Counted from the first letter of the stretch, positions 1-8,489 are shown. The stretch: DNA of 15,472 nt from Tateyamaria sp. (GCA_018668195.1 JABITU010000297.1:1-15472), one strand, 5' to 3'. Program-made: numbers and translations. Notes: a model not told the origin generated them from the letters alone.

Positions 1-17
1 ATCCGAACACAACACTG

Positions 18-2552
18 GTGACGTCTGTCGCTCCACTCACGACCGCGACCCATGGGGGACGCGCAAAATGTTTGCAAAGATTGGTGCGGCTTGATTTGCC
101 TGTGCCGCGAACCGTGGCTTTGTCGTTTGCAGCTGTACACGATATCGCCAGTGGCCATCTCCCTGATCTTGAAGCAATTTTGCAGCAATTTCCGCAAAAC
201 GCACTCCTTTGTGTGCGCCCTTCGTCCGAAGACCCTGATTGGGGTGGACCATCCGCTATCCTAAATATTGGCATGAACAATGGCCGTTATGAGGCCCTGT
301 GTGGGACACTGGGCACGGACGCGGCATCGGCGATGTTCACCCGTTTTGTGCAAAGTTATGCGATCCATGTCGACAGGCTCGACCCTGACATGTTCGATTC
401 TGTGCAGGGCGAGGGGCCCAATGCTTTAAAACAGGTCCTTGAAGCTTATACCAACGAAACTGAAGGTCCGTTTCCTGCGACCCGCGCCGAGCAATTGGCC
501 GGCGTTTTGAAATCCATGGCGCGCGCGTGGGAAGGCACCTCTGCCCGGCTGCTCCGGCAGGCCAAGGGCGCGCCAGCGGACGCTGGTCTGGGGTTGGTCG
601 TGCAACAGATGGCTTTTGGAATCGGTCACGGCGAAAGTGGATCGGGCGTGCTGCAACTGGTATCTTCCACGACCGGTAATCCCCAAATTACTGGGCGCTA
701 CCTGCGCCAAAGTCAGGGACGCGATGCGCTGTTTGGGGATTCTAGTCTGTTCATAACGCGCGATCCTCGTGGCCCGTCTTTCGAAGAATTGGTGCCTAAT
801 TGCTTTGCGCAGGTGGTGGAACATGCCCAACTGATGCGCCAACGCTTGCGCGAAGAGATGCAAGTTGAATTCACAATTGAGAACGGAAACTTGCATATTC
901 TGGATGGCGTGCGTGTGGTGCGATCGCCGCGTGCAGCTGTCCGGATCGCCGTTGAATTGGCGCGCGATGGCGTTATTCCGATCCAAGAGACGCTTATGCG
1001 CATTGAGCCACACACGCTGAACGAATTGCTGCACCGGCAAGTTGTCAGCACGGCCAAGCGTGATGTGCTTGGCACAGGTATCGCAGCCAGTCCGGGTGCG
1101 GCCACCGGACGTTTGGTGTTCACCGCAAACGAGGCGCAGGCCAGTGCTGCGCGGGGCGAGGATTGCATCCTCGTGCGCCGTGAGACCTCGCCCGAAGACA
1201 TTCGTGGCATGCACGCGGCCAAGGCGATCATTACAGAACGTGGAGGCATCACAAGTCATGCAGCTGTGATTGGGCGTGGTATTGGGTTGCCATGCGTGGT
1301 CGGTATTGGTGACATACGGTTTCAGACTCGCAAGAGCCAATTGGTGACCCAGGATGGGCGGGTTATTCCGGCTGGTGAAGTCGTCACAGTTGACGGCAGC
1401 AATGGCGTAATTCTTCTTGGTGCATCAGAAATGCAAGAAGCCGCACTTGATGACGCCTTCCAGGCCTTGATGGACTGGGCAGATACCGAGCGTGACATCG
1501 AAATCCGCGCCAATGCAGACACTCCGGCTGACGCTCGGACTGCGAGAAACTTTTCGGCTCAGGGGATAGGGCTGTGCCGGACAGAGCACATGTTTTTTGA
1601 ACCCGGGCGTTTGACTGTTATGCGCGAGATGATCTTTGCCGTGTCGAGCGATGACCGGCGCGCAGTTCTGGAACGCCTACTGCCTATGCAACGCGCAGAT
1701 TTCATTCAACTGTTTAAGATCATGCAAGGACAGCCTGTTTGCATTCGTCTGCTTGACCCGCCTTTGCACGAATTTCTACCTAACGATCGCAACGGCCAGA
1801 GTGAGCTTGCTGATGCATTGGGCCTGCCATTGTCGGATGTGACCCGTCGCGCCGAGGCGATGGCAGAATACAACCCTATGCTGGGCCTGCGCGGTGTGCG
1901 TTTGGGGGTGACCGTTCCCGAGATCTATGAGATGCAGGCAAGGGCCATCTTCGAAGCGGCGATTGAAGCCAGCAGGGACGGTGATCCGGTTGTGCCCGAG
2001 ATCATGATCCCCTTGGTGAGTGCCAAACGCGAAGTTGAACTGGTTAAAACCCGAGTAGATGCGGTCGCGGCAGCCGTGCGGACTGAAAAGGGCGCTGATT
2101 TCACCTATCGTTTGGGTGTCATGGTAGAAACCCCGCGCGCCGCGCTTCGGGCTGGCGACATTGCCCAACATTGCAGCTTTCTGAGTTTTGGAACCAATGA
2201 TTTAACGCAGATGACCTATGGTCTTAGCCGTGATGATGCCGGCCGTTTCATGTCGGATTACGTGCGGCAAGAGGTTTTTGACGAGGATCCTTTCCATTCG
2301 CTCGATATCGATGGCGTCGGAGAACTGCTACAATTGGGTTCGCAACGTGGACGTTCGGCAAAGCCTGGCATTACCCTTTCGCTTTGTGGTGAACATGGGG
2401 GCGATCCTGAATCAATTGCCTTTTGTCGAGCGGCTGGTTTTGACTATGTGTCCTGCTCTCCGTTTCGCGTGCCGGTTGCCCGGCTCGCGGCGGCACAATT
2501 GGCTATATCCAGCAAAATCAAGCATGACGGTGATGTTAAACGTTCGACTTAG
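18..2552 (+). CDS. Pyruvate phosphate dikinase-family protein (PEP/pyruvate-binding), divergent ATP-grasp domain
   Basis: This 844-residue protein is a PPDK paralogue; classical PPDK interconverts ATP + Pi + pyruvate and AMP + PPi + PEP. Visible domains are an N-terminal ATP-grasp-like region (about 1-330), the swivelling phosphohistidine domain (about 350-465) with GGITSHAAV and His414, and a C-terminal PEP/pyruvate TIM barrel (about 500-830). The barrel has GLCRTEH (Arg521), IRLLDPPLHEF (Arg577), FGTNDLTQ (725-731) and CGEHGG with Cys790. The 376-residue His-to-Cys distance matches what I remember of Clostridium symbiosum PPDK (His455, Cys831). The N-terminal half is odd: GGRAK replaces GGKGA, VRPSS replaces VRSGA, and LDGVR (295-299) stands where LQTR is expected. 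The start is GTG at 18; the frame stays open to the window edge, so the true start may lie upstream. Family assignment is secure; full dikinase activity is uncertain. A 228-nt gap separates it from the next gene. Confidence 0.87.
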   Translation: MTSVAPLTTATHGGRAKCLQRLVRLDLPVPRTVALSFAAVHDIASGHLPDLEAILQQFPQNALLCVRPSSEDPDWGGPSAILNIGMNNGRYEALCGTLGTDAASAMFTRFVQSYAIHVDRLDPDMFDSVQGEGPNALKQVLEAYTNETEGPFPATRAEQLAGVLKSMARAWEGTSARLLRQAKGAPADAGLGLVVQQMAFGIGHGESGSGVLQLVSSTTGNPQITGRYLRQSQGRDALFGDSSLFITRDPRGPSFEELVPNCFAQVVEHAQLMRQRLREEMQVEFTIENGNLHILDGVRVVRSPRAAVRIAVELARDGVIPIQETLMRIEPHTLNELLHRQVVSTAKRDVLGTGIAASPGAATGRLVFTANEAQASAARGEDCILVRRETSPEDIRGMHAAKAIITERGGITSHAAVIGRGIGLPCVVGIGDIRFQTRKSQLVTQDGRVIPAGEVVTVDGSNGVILLGASEMQEAALDDAFQALMDWADTERDIEIRANADTPADARTARNFSAQGIGLCRTEHMFFEPGRLTVMREMIFAVSSDDRRAVLERLLPMQRADFIQLFKIMQGQPVCIRLLDPPLHEFLPNDRNGQSELADALGLPLSDVTRRAEAMAEYNPMLGLRGVRLGVTVPEIYEMQARAIFEAAIEASRDGDPVVPEIMIPLVSAKREVELVKTRVDAVAAAVRTEKGADFTYRLGVMVETPRAALRAGDIAQHCSFLSFGTNDLTQMTYGLSRDDAGRFMSDYVRQEVFDEDPFHSLDIDGVGELLQLGSQRGRSAKPGITLSLCGEHGGDPESIAFCRAAGFDYVSCSPFRVPVARLAAAQLAISSKIKHDGDVKRST

Positions 2553-2594
2553 AGCATGTTTTGCTCGATCAGAAACAAAATATCTTGCTCCTCG

Positions 2595-2606
2595 GTTCGA
2601 TCGAAC
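2595..2606. repeat. Perfect 12-bp palindrome GTTCGATCGAAC
   Basis: A perfect 12-bp palindrome lies 43 bp after the PPDK-like stop codon, in the gap before the cell-wall hydrolase gene. There is no T-tract after it, so it does not look like an intrinsic terminator. It could be a protein-binding site or chance; function unknown. Confidence 0.3.
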
Positions 2607-2780
2607 AGATGGTCTGTTGCCTGAGTTAGATTGAATTCAAAAAACACGCTTTAAAGGCTGTAGAGTGCCGTTTAGGGGCTGTTGGACTTTTCTGACCATC
2701 TGCGACCTTTTCGCCGCTAAGCTAGACGTTTGGTTAAAATGGGTCTAATGGCGCCTCACTTGGCAATCGTAGGGCGTGGT

Positions 2781-3410
2781 ATGCGCAACTTTTTTAAATG
2801 TGTGCTTGCACTTGTTGTGACCGCCGGACACCCTGCTGTTGCAGCAGATACAGTTTTGGGTACGACCATGCTAGAGGCCGAAGTTGCAGGGTTGCGCGGC
2901 ATCTCTTCGAAGCGTTTGCAAAGTTTAATGGTCCGTCCTGAAACGTCTATAGACGTAGAATTTTCTTTGGATTGGATTGATGCTCAGCCCGAGCCTGCCG
3001 GTGATAAGAATCTGAAATGCCTGTCTGAAGCACTGTATTTCGAAGCGCGGGGCGAAACAGTCAAAGGCCAGTTTGCAGTAGCCGAAGTGATCGTCAACCG
3101 CGTCGCAAGCACACGGTTTCCTTCTTCCGTATGTGGTGTAATCAACCAGGGTACAGGCCGTAAGTACCAATGCCAATTCACCTACACGTGCGATGGAAAG
3201 CCCGAGAACATCGCTGAGCCGCTTGCCTATGAACGCGTGGCCAAGGTGGCGCGTGCCGTGCTGGATAACCGTGCGCCTACATTGACAGACGGTGCCACAC
3301 ACTACCACACGAGGGCGGTGCGCCCAAGATGGAGCAGAGTCTATACCAAAACGGCAAATATCGGCGTACATCTATTTTATCGCCACACCTATCGCACGGC
3401 GTCCAACTGA
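2781..3410 (+). CDS. Exported SleB-type cell wall hydrolase (Hydrolase_2)
   Basis: This is a 209-residue predicted periplasmic peptidoglycan hydrolase of the SleB/CwlJ (Hydrolase_2) family, whose members cleave glycan strands. The N-terminus has a signal peptide: charged MRNFFK, a hydrophobic stretch to about residue 18, and a likely signal peptidase I site after AVA (residues 19-21). The hydrolase domain covers about 78-203, with EALYFEARGE (83-92; Glu88 is the probable catalytic acid), AVAEVIVNRV (99-108), and a C-terminal THYHTRAVRPRW segment. Cys residues at 80, 118, 131 and 137 could form periplasmic disulfides. I chose the ATG at 2781 because the signal peptide begins there and an AGGG-like ribosome site precedes it. 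Upstream in-frame starts (TTG 2730, ATG 2739, ATG 2748) would bury the signal sequence. It stands alone on the plus strand between the PPDK-like gene and folB. Confidence 0.83.
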   Translation: MRNFFKCVLALVVTAGHPAVAADTVLGTTMLEAEVAGLRGISSKRLQSLMVRPETSIDVEFSLDWIDAQPEPAGDKNLKCLSEALYFEARGETVKGQFAVAEVIVNRVASTRFPSSVCGVINQGTGRKYQCQFTYTCDGKPENIAEPLAYERVAKVARAVLDNRAPTLTDGATHYHTRAVRPRWSRVYTKTANIGVHLFYRHTYRTASN

Positions 3411-3518
3411 GTCGATCGTGTGACGCTTTCATGCAGTTCGACGGCGACTTCGAGCCGTTTCATTTTTCGCCGCGGGTTAAAATAACTGCAAAACATCTGT
3501 CTTAAGGGGCCTGCCATT

Positions 3519-4448
3519 ATGGCGTCTGAAATTCGACTCGCATTTTCTCATCCCACGGACCGTTCTGAGGCTACAGCAGAAATTGAACTGCTCGACCGGA
3601 TTTCGGTGCGCGACCATACGGTCGATGTCGAAATTGGTGCATTCCAAGCAGAGCGTGGTGTGACGCAGCGCGTATGCTTTAATATTGTGGTCGAGGTGCG
3701 CGCCTTGACCGGTCCGATCGACGATGATGTCGATCGCATCCTGAGTTATGACAAGGTGACAGAGGCGATTGGCTATGAACTGGCCGACGAACGCCTAAAT
3801 CTGTTGGAAACAGTGGCCGAACGTGTGGCTGAGCGTATCTTGAACGAGCCCCAAGCGGTGCGCGTTTTTGTGCGCGTTGAAAAGTTGGATCGTGGGCCGG
3901 GTGCTTTGGGTGTTGAAATCGTGCGAAGTCGTGCTGCGGCTGCCTCTTTGGCGGTTGAGCCTGTCGAACCCGAGGTTTTGCATCCCAAGCTTGTTTATCT
4001 ATCAAACGCGGCGATTGCATCTCCACATTTGGGGAAATGGATCGATCAGCTTGTGCAACTCGGCCGCCCGTTGATTTTTTGCGTCGGACCCGCCAACGCG
4101 CCAGTGCCGCACTCGGTCCATCCGTTGGCACAACGACGCATCGATTTGCTGGCCATTGAACAGAATGCTTGGGTGCTGGCGGCACATGATGCGCGCTGCA
4201 AAGTTGTCGACAGCCGAACAGAACTCGACTGGGCAATGCGTAATGGGCAAATATGCGTTTGGGCGCCTTCCAAGATCGTTCTGGATGCGGTTGATGGGCC
4301 TTCGGCAAAGGGGGCTGATGCGGTTGCGCTTGCGTCGTGGTTTGCTGCCACTTTTGACGCGAGCGATATGCTTGTCATCGACGATGATGCGGCCATTGGT
4401 AAGCCTGCTGATCTGCGGAGCTTGCCCGCCGATCAGGCGCCGCGCTGA
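3519..4448 (+). CDS. folB: Dihydroneopterin aldolase with C-terminal amino-acid-kinase-like extension
   Basis: The N-terminal domain (about 22-137) is dihydroneopterin aldolase, which cleaves 7,8-dihydroneopterin to 6-hydroxymethyl-dihydropterin and glycolaldehyde in folate synthesis. Visible signatures are DVEIGAFQAERGVTQ (36-50), LSYDKV with Tyr78, LLETVAERVA with Glu97, and EKLDRGPGAL with Lys122, the likely catalytic Lys. Stand-alone bacterial FolB is about 120 residues; this one is 309. The extra 170 residues read by eye like an amino-acid-kinase fold: KLVYLSNAAI (157-166) where such kinases have a K-x-GGS loop, VGPANAPVP (189-197) where they have a Gly-rich loop, RRIDLLAIEQNA (206-217), VWAPSK (247-252), and GADAVALASWFA (265-276). 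The phosphate-binding glycines are missing. An AAGGGG ribosome site precedes the ATG at 3519. It is the first gene of an operon, ending 9 nt before folP. Confidence 0.85.
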   Translation: MASEIRLAFSHPTDRSEATAEIELLDRISVRDHTVDVEIGAFQAERGVTQRVCFNIVVEVRALTGPIDDDVDRILSYDKVTEAIGYELADERLNLLETVAERVAERILNEPQAVRVFVRVEKLDRGPGALGVEIVRSRAAAASLAVEPVEPEVLHPKLVYLSNAAIASPHLGKWIDQLVQLGRPLIFCVGPANAPVPHSVHPLAQRRIDLLAIEQNAWVLAAHDARCKVVDSRTELDWAMRNGQICVWAPSKIVLDAVDGPSAKGADAVALASWFAATFDASDMLVIDDDAAIGKPADLRSLPADQAPR

Positions 4449-4457
4449 GCCGCGCCC

Positions 4458-5438
4458 GTGCGCCGTTATCTTCGCCCCGTGATGCATGTTGGACCCGGCC
4501 GCACTGCTTCCGCGATGGAATTTGGCCAATGCTGGTTTGAGCACGTCGAAGTGCTGTCACGCGATGGACCTGCGCAGGTCATCCCTGCTGCGGCCCTTAA
4601 CGGCGAAGAACGCGCGCGATTTGATCACCAATCGGATGTCCCGACCTTGATGGGAATCCTGAACACGACGCCCGACAGCTTTTCTGACGGCGGCCGACAC
4701 GCAACCGAACATGCTGCGTTGATACACGGTAAGGCGCTGCTGTCAGCCGGAGCAGGCCTTCTTGATATTGGTGGAGAATCTACTCGTCCCGGCGCTTCGG
4801 TTGTCGCCGCAGATCAAGAGATTGCCCGCACTGCACCTGTCATCGCAGCCTTGCGTGCTGCGGGTGTAGCAGCCCCAATCTCAATCGATACACGCAAAGC
4901 TGCCGTAGCCAAAGCCGCGCTGCAGGCCGGTGCTACTATGGTTAATGATGTATCAGGTTTCAGTTTTGATCCTGATCTTGCCCCATTGTGCGCGGCGCAC
5001 AAAGTCCCCGTCTGCGTTATGCACGCGCAGGGGGATCCGCAGACGATGCAGAATGATCCTCAGTACGATGATGTTCTGCTGGATGTGTTTGATTTTCTCA
5101 GTGACCGCATTGCGGCATTGGTAAATTTGGGCATTCCCAAGACCGAAATCATTGCTGATCCAGGCATTGGGTTCGGAAAGACACTGGATCATAATCTTGC
5201 TCTGTTGCAGCGGATCAGCCTGTTTCACGGCTTGGGTGTTCCGATCTTATTGGGGGCCTCGCGCAAAAGGTTCATTGGAACACTGGGCAATGTGCCGGAT
5301 GCGGCCGCGCGGGCTCCGGGGTCTGTCGCGGTGGCGCTTTCTGCATTAGCGCAGGGTGTTCAGATCATACGTGCGCATGACATTGCCGAACACGCACAGG
5401 CCATTGCGCTTTGGCGTGCCTGTGTGGCAAAGAATTAG
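4458..5438 (+). CDS. folP: Dihydropteroate synthase
   Basis: This enzyme condenses 6-hydroxymethyl-dihydropterin diphosphate with p-aminobenzoate to give dihydropteroate; it is the sulfonamide target. The TIM-barrel signatures are complete: [14 protein letters not shown] (66-79), [10 protein letters not shown] (104-113), SIDTRKA (142-148), NDVSGF (163-168), DPGIGFGKT (234-242), GASRKRFIG (266-274) and RAHD (305-308). At 326 residues it is longer than the usual 270-285 because of an N-terminal extension of about 60 residues (RRYLRP...[10 protein letters not shown]) preceding the barrel. I kept the GTG start at 4458: the extension reads as real protein, and the start lies 9 nt past the folB stop. 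The gene runs into glmM with one base between. Pairing with folB gives two folate steps in one operon; folK and folE are not in the window. Confidence 0.95.
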   Translation: MRRYLRPVMHVGPGRTASAMEFGQCWFEHVEVLSRDGPAQVIPAAALNGEERARFDHQSDVPTLMGILNTTPDSFSDGGRHATEHAALIHGKALLSAGAGLLDIGGESTRPGASVVAADQEIARTAPVIAALRAAGVAAPISIDTRKAAVAKAALQAGATMVNDVSGFSFDPDLAPLCAAHKVPVCVMHAQGDPQTMQNDPQYDDVLLDVFDFLSDRIAALVNLGIPKTEIIADPGIGFGKTLDHNLALLQRISLFHGLGVPILLGASRKRFIGTLGNVPDAAARAPGSVAVALSALAQGVQIIRAHDIAEHAQAIALWRACVAKN

Positions 5439-5439
5439 G

Positions 5440-6795
5440 ATGAAAAATTTATTTGGTACTGACGGCGTGCGCGGCACAGCCAACTTATCGCCTATGACTG
5501 CCGAAATGGCTTTGCGCCTTGGGGCTGCGGTTGGGCGGTATTTCAAGCGTGACGGAAACAGCGCGCGCCGCGTAGTTATTGGCAAAGATACGCGCCTGTC
5601 GGGCTACATGTTCGAAAACGCTCTGACAGCGGGGCTGACATCAACGGGCATGAACGTGCTGTTGCTTGGGCCGGTGCCGACACCTGCTGTTGGCCTGTTG
5701 ACCCGGTCGATGCGCGCGGATCTCGGGGTTATGATATCGGCCAGCCACAACCCGGCCACTGATAATGGAATCAAGTTTTTTGGCCCCGACGGCTATAAAC
5801 TGAGCGATGCAGCAGAGGCAGAGATCGAAGAGCTTGTGGCAACGGGCGTCGATGGGGTCGACGCTACAGAAATTGGCCGTGCAAAGCGGATTGACGACGG
5901 CCGTTTCCGCTATATCGAGCGCGTAAAATCTTCATTTCCACGCGGGATGCGGCTGGATGGATTGAAAGTTGTCATAGATTGCGCCAATGGCGCCGCTTAC
6001 AAGGTTGCCCCTGAGGCACTTTGGGAGTTGGGGGCCACTGTCATCCCAGTTGGTGTGACACCGAATGGGCACAACATTAACAAGGGCTGCGGTTCGACTA
6101 AGCCACGGACTGCGGCCGAGGCGGTGGTCGCGCATGGTGCTGATGTCGGGATTTGCCTAGACGGCGATGCGGATCGGGTCACTTTGCTTGACGAGAACGG
6201 CCGGGTTGGAAACGGCGACCAGTTCATGGGTCTGATGGCGGCTCGGTGGGCCATCGAAGGGCGGCTCAAAGGTGGTGCACTGGTTGCGACGGTGATGTCT
6301 AATCTGGGGTTAGAGCGGTTCTTGCAGGGGCACGGCGTCGGACTTGAACGAACCAATGTGGGCGACAGATATGTTGTTGAGCGCATGCGTCAGGGCGGCT
6401 TTAACTTGGGTGGCGAGCAATCGGGTCACATTGTGATGACAGATTACGCCACGACGGGCGATGGTTTAATGGCCGGTTTGCAGTTTCTGGCCGAACTGGT
6501 GCAATCAGGCAGGCGCGCAAGTGAGGTCTTGCATGTCTTTGATCCGGTGCCGCAGTTATTGAAGAATGTGCGGTTTTCTGCGGGTCAAGCTCCTTTGGAA
6601 CTGGACAGCGTAAAATTAGCGATCCGCGAAGCAGAAGCTCAACTTAGTGGTAATGGCCGGCTTTTGATCCGCAAATCCGGGACCGAGCCATTAATCCGTG
6701 TGATGGCCGAAAGCGAGGACGAAGCGCTTCTGAATGCCAGTGTCGAGCATGTCGTGAGCACGGTTGAAAGTGCTGTTGGTACAGCGGCCAGCTGA
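5440..6795 (+). CDS. glmM: Phosphoglucosamine mutase
   Basis: GlmM converts glucosamine-6-phosphate to glucosamine-1-phosphate, the step before GlmU makes UDP-GlcNAc for peptidoglycan and LPS. The product has 451 residues, the normal length. Motifs in order: [12 protein letters not shown] at the N-terminus; the phosphoserine loop ISASHNP with Ser102, the same number as in the E. coli enzyme; the metal loop DGDADR; the sugar-binding GGEQSGH; and the phosphate-binding [10 protein letters not shown] near the C-terminus. I chose the ATG at 5440 because FGTDGVRG follows directly, and because GGA lies just upstream within the end of folP. The one-base gap after the folP stop implies translational coupling in a folB-folP-glmM operon. 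No clear intrinsic terminator is visible in the 63 bp between it and the convergent transporter gene. Confidence 0.97.
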   Translation: MKNLFGTDGVRGTANLSPMTAEMALRLGAAVGRYFKRDGNSARRVVIGKDTRLSGYMFENALTAGLTSTGMNVLLLGPVPTPAVGLLTRSMRADLGVMISASHNPATDNGIKFFGPDGYKLSDAAEAEIEELVATGVDGVDATEIGRAKRIDDGRFRYIERVKSSFPRGMRLDGLKVVIDCANGAAYKVAPEALWELGATVIPVGVTPNGHNINKGCGSTKPRTAAEAVVAHGADVGICLDGDADRVTLLDENGRVGNGDQFMGLMAARWAIEGRLKGGALVATVMSNLGLERFLQGHGVGLERTNVGDRYVVERMRQGGFNLGGEQSGHIVMTDYATTGDGLMAGLQFLAELVQSGRRASEVLHVFDPVPQLLKNVRFSAGQAPLELDSVKLAIREAEAQLSGNGRLLIRKSGTEPLIRVMAESEDEALLNASVEHVVSTVESAVGTAAS

Positions 6796-6858
6796 AATAA
6801 GCGACGTCGCATCCCGTGGGGGTTAAGAGCAAAGTCGCGATAAGCATAGATACCTAGA

Positions 6859-7785
6859 TTACCTGCTTGTACCAAAAACCAAACGCCGCAGAGCGCCATA
6901 TTGGCTTAGCCCAACACCGGAAAGAATGAGGGCCATGGCCCACAACAGGCTGGGCGGTACGGGCTCGTTCAATAGAAACACACCCAGCACAACAGACCAA
7001 ACAGGCACTTGGTAATTGGTCAGGGACATGAACACTGGCCCGGCACTTCTGATCACCAGCACCCGTAATATGCTGGCGCCGGCCGTTGGTATCAAACCGA
7101 GAAACGCAATGACAATCAGAGTATTTTCGTCTGGCTTAGGTGGTGGTCCTTCCACCACCCAAGCGATTGGAATGACAAGGCCTGCTGCGATGATTAGCAA
7201 AACTGTCGACAGGCCAATTGGGTCCACGGCTGGTAAGCGGCGCATCAGCACGCTGGATATACCATAGCAACACGCCGCAGAAACGCAGGCCATGCGGCCT
7301 GCGGTTTCCAGCCTGGCTCCGGAGGTTTCAAAAGCCTGTCCGCCAATCAATATCAAAACTCCGCAAAACCCGATGGTAAAACCCATAGCCCTGCGCCATG
7401 TGATTCTTTCCCCCGGAACGAAGAAATGCGCCAGCGGCAACACGATTAGCGCGACCGAAGCCATGGATACTCCGGCAAATCCCGATGTCACATATTGCTG
7501 GCCCCAGGCCAAGAGCATGAAAGGGATTGCGGTACTGACGCCGCCAATCGCTGCGACCGAAACAATAGTCCTTGGGGCAGGGGGGGCAGCAAACAGCTTT
7601 CCGCCCAGTGCACGCCAAATTACCGTCATCAGAATTGCGGCAAACCCGATCCGCCCCGCAGCCAACCAAAATGGTGTAATCCCGGTCAAAGCAACTTCGG
7701 TCACCATGAAAGTGCCGCCCCACGTCAGGCCAAGAGCGGCCACCATGAACCAACTTTTCCAAGTGATGTGCAGGTTATCTGTCAT
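6859..7785 (-). CDS. EamA/DMT-superfamily transporter
   Basis: This 308-residue, very hydrophobic protein has the two-repeat layout of ten-TM drug/metabolite transporters, each repeat being an EamA domain (about 12-142 and 160-297). Features include the opening segment ALGLTWGGTF (17-26), typical of the first helix, a basic loop GERITWRRAMGF between the repeats, and NYQVPVWSVVLGVFLLNEPV (278-297), which matches the conserved end of the second repeat. Such proteins usually export amino acids, nucleotides or small toxic compounds from the inner membrane; the substrate cannot be told from sequence. Its ATG overlaps the stop of the broken ABM-like gene upstream (ATGACAGATAA), so the two were probably one operon. 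It converges on glmM. With the upstream gene frameshifted, its translation may now rely on its own AAGG-like ribosome site. Confidence 0.88.
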   Translation of the reverse strand: MTDNLHITWKSWFMVAALGLTWGGTFMVTEVALTGITPFWLAAGRIGFAAILMTVIWRALGGKLFAAPPAPRTIVSVAAIGGVSTAIPFMLLAWGQQYVTSGFAGVSMASVALIVLPLAHFFVPGERITWRRAMGFTIGFCGVLILIGGQAFETSGARLETAGRMACVSAACCYGISSVLMRRLPAVDPIGLSTVLLIIAAGLVIPIAWVVEGPPPKPDENTLIVIAFLGLIPTAGASILRVLVIRSAGPVFMSLTNYQVPVWSVVLGVFLLNEPVPPSLLWAMALILSGVGLSQYGALRRLVFGTSR

Positions 7786-8126
7786 GAAACGCCTTGCTGT
7801 CGACTGGTGCTTGATCCCGCTTGGTCATGCTGTAATCGCGCAGCACACCCGCAACCCTTAGCCGGTAATTATCAAAATGGATGTATCGCCCGGCACTTTG
7901 GGCAGAACGGTGTTCAGGCAGCTTGCGCCAATGTGTCAGCGCCTCTTCACTCTCCCAGAAGGACAGTGATAACCGCTTGCCAGATTCTAGCATATCATGC
8001 TCTCGACCCATTCAATGGAAATGAATCTAGGGATGTCAGCAATGTGCGTTTTGAGTGTCGCGGCCCGCTTAAGAGATCGTGTCTGATGGCCCTTTTTGGG
8101 CTTACCTCGAAAATCATGGCAATCAT
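7775..8126 (-). pseudogene. Frameshifted antibiotic-biosynthesis-monooxygenase-like (ABM) gene
   Basis: Homology to a small ABM-fold protein of about 115 residues can be followed on the minus strand through three frames. Frame one starts at ATG 8126 after a strong AAGGAAGAG ribosome site and reads MIAMIFEVSPK. Near 8089-8097 (a run of five A on the coding strand) it must shift to read KKGHQTRSLKRAATLKTHIA, then DIPRFISIEWVESM. Near 8005-8012 it must shift again to read LESGKRLSLSFWESEEALTH and on to NYRLRVAGVLRDYSM, stopping at 7775. The order and spacing fit one ancestral protein; left unshifted, frames one and two run into stops. ABM-fold proteins are small dimeric oxygenases or heme-degrading enzymes; this subgroup's substrate is unknown to me. 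The stop overlaps the transporter start, marking an old operon. Sequencing error is the main alternative. Confidence 0.78.
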
Positions 8127-8442
8127 CCGGCTCTTCCTTATAGCGTTTGCTGAAATACTTGAAACATAACGCATCACCTAACACGTTGAAATATTTGATT
8201 TCAGACAGATTTAGGAGAGCCAGGCTTTTCACATATCGCTTTATGTCTCTGCCCCCAGCGCTGTGCGATTCTTTCCCGAGTTGATGTCATACTTTTGCCA
8301 ACCCGATCATCTACAAGGCTGATGCGGTATGATGGCAAGCTGCACAAATTTACTTGTTCGAGACGATCCAGTCATAGCTTTGTTGCCTTGCGAGAACTGG
8401 CAACACAGGATTAATGGGTCCTGACCCTAGCTGACCAAAACA
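8127..8442. other. Gene-free stretch with hairpins between the ABM remnant and the ilvC terminator
   Basis: About 320 bp holds no convincing gene. Short open frames exist on both strands, for example a minus-strand frame beginning near 8287 with MTSTRERIAQRWGQRHK, but none shows a recognisable family. Three inverted repeats stand out: TTGCCA/TGGCAA (8295-8300 with 8333-8338) enclosing ATCAT/ATGAT, GTTGCC/GGCAAC (8382-8387 with 8399-8404), and GGGTCCTGACCC (8416-8427). The stretch should include the promoter of the ABM-transporter operon. A small RNA, or the eroded end of a lost gene, is possible but unproven. Confidence 0.4.
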
Positions 8443-8471
8443 GGAAAGGCCGCATTTGCAGCGGCCTTTCC
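8436..8471 (-). terminator. Intrinsic terminator of ilvC
   Basis: A perfect 11-bp stem, GGAAAGGCCGC with GCGGCCTTTCC, closes a 7-nt loop (8443-8471). On the minus strand it is followed by TGTTTTGG, a modest U-tract. It begins 19 nt past the ilvC stop, as expected for a Rho-independent terminator of that gene. Confidence 0.88.
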
Positions 8472-8489
8472 CAACGCGAACACGTCGAT

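Noticed and set aside
426..1340. A 304-codon open frame antisense to the PPDK-like gene
   Set aside because: Its translation has no recognisable motif and lies wholly opposite a gene with clear family signatures; it is a shadow caused by codon bias.
6796..6858. A terminator between glmM and the convergent transporter
   Set aside because: A GCGACGTCGC palindrome at 6801-6810 exists but lacks a loop and a T-tract, so I do not call a terminator.
7495..8169. A 224-codon plus-strand open frame crossing the transporter start and the ABM remnant
   Set aside because: It runs antisense through two recognisable minus-strand reading frames and shows no family signature.
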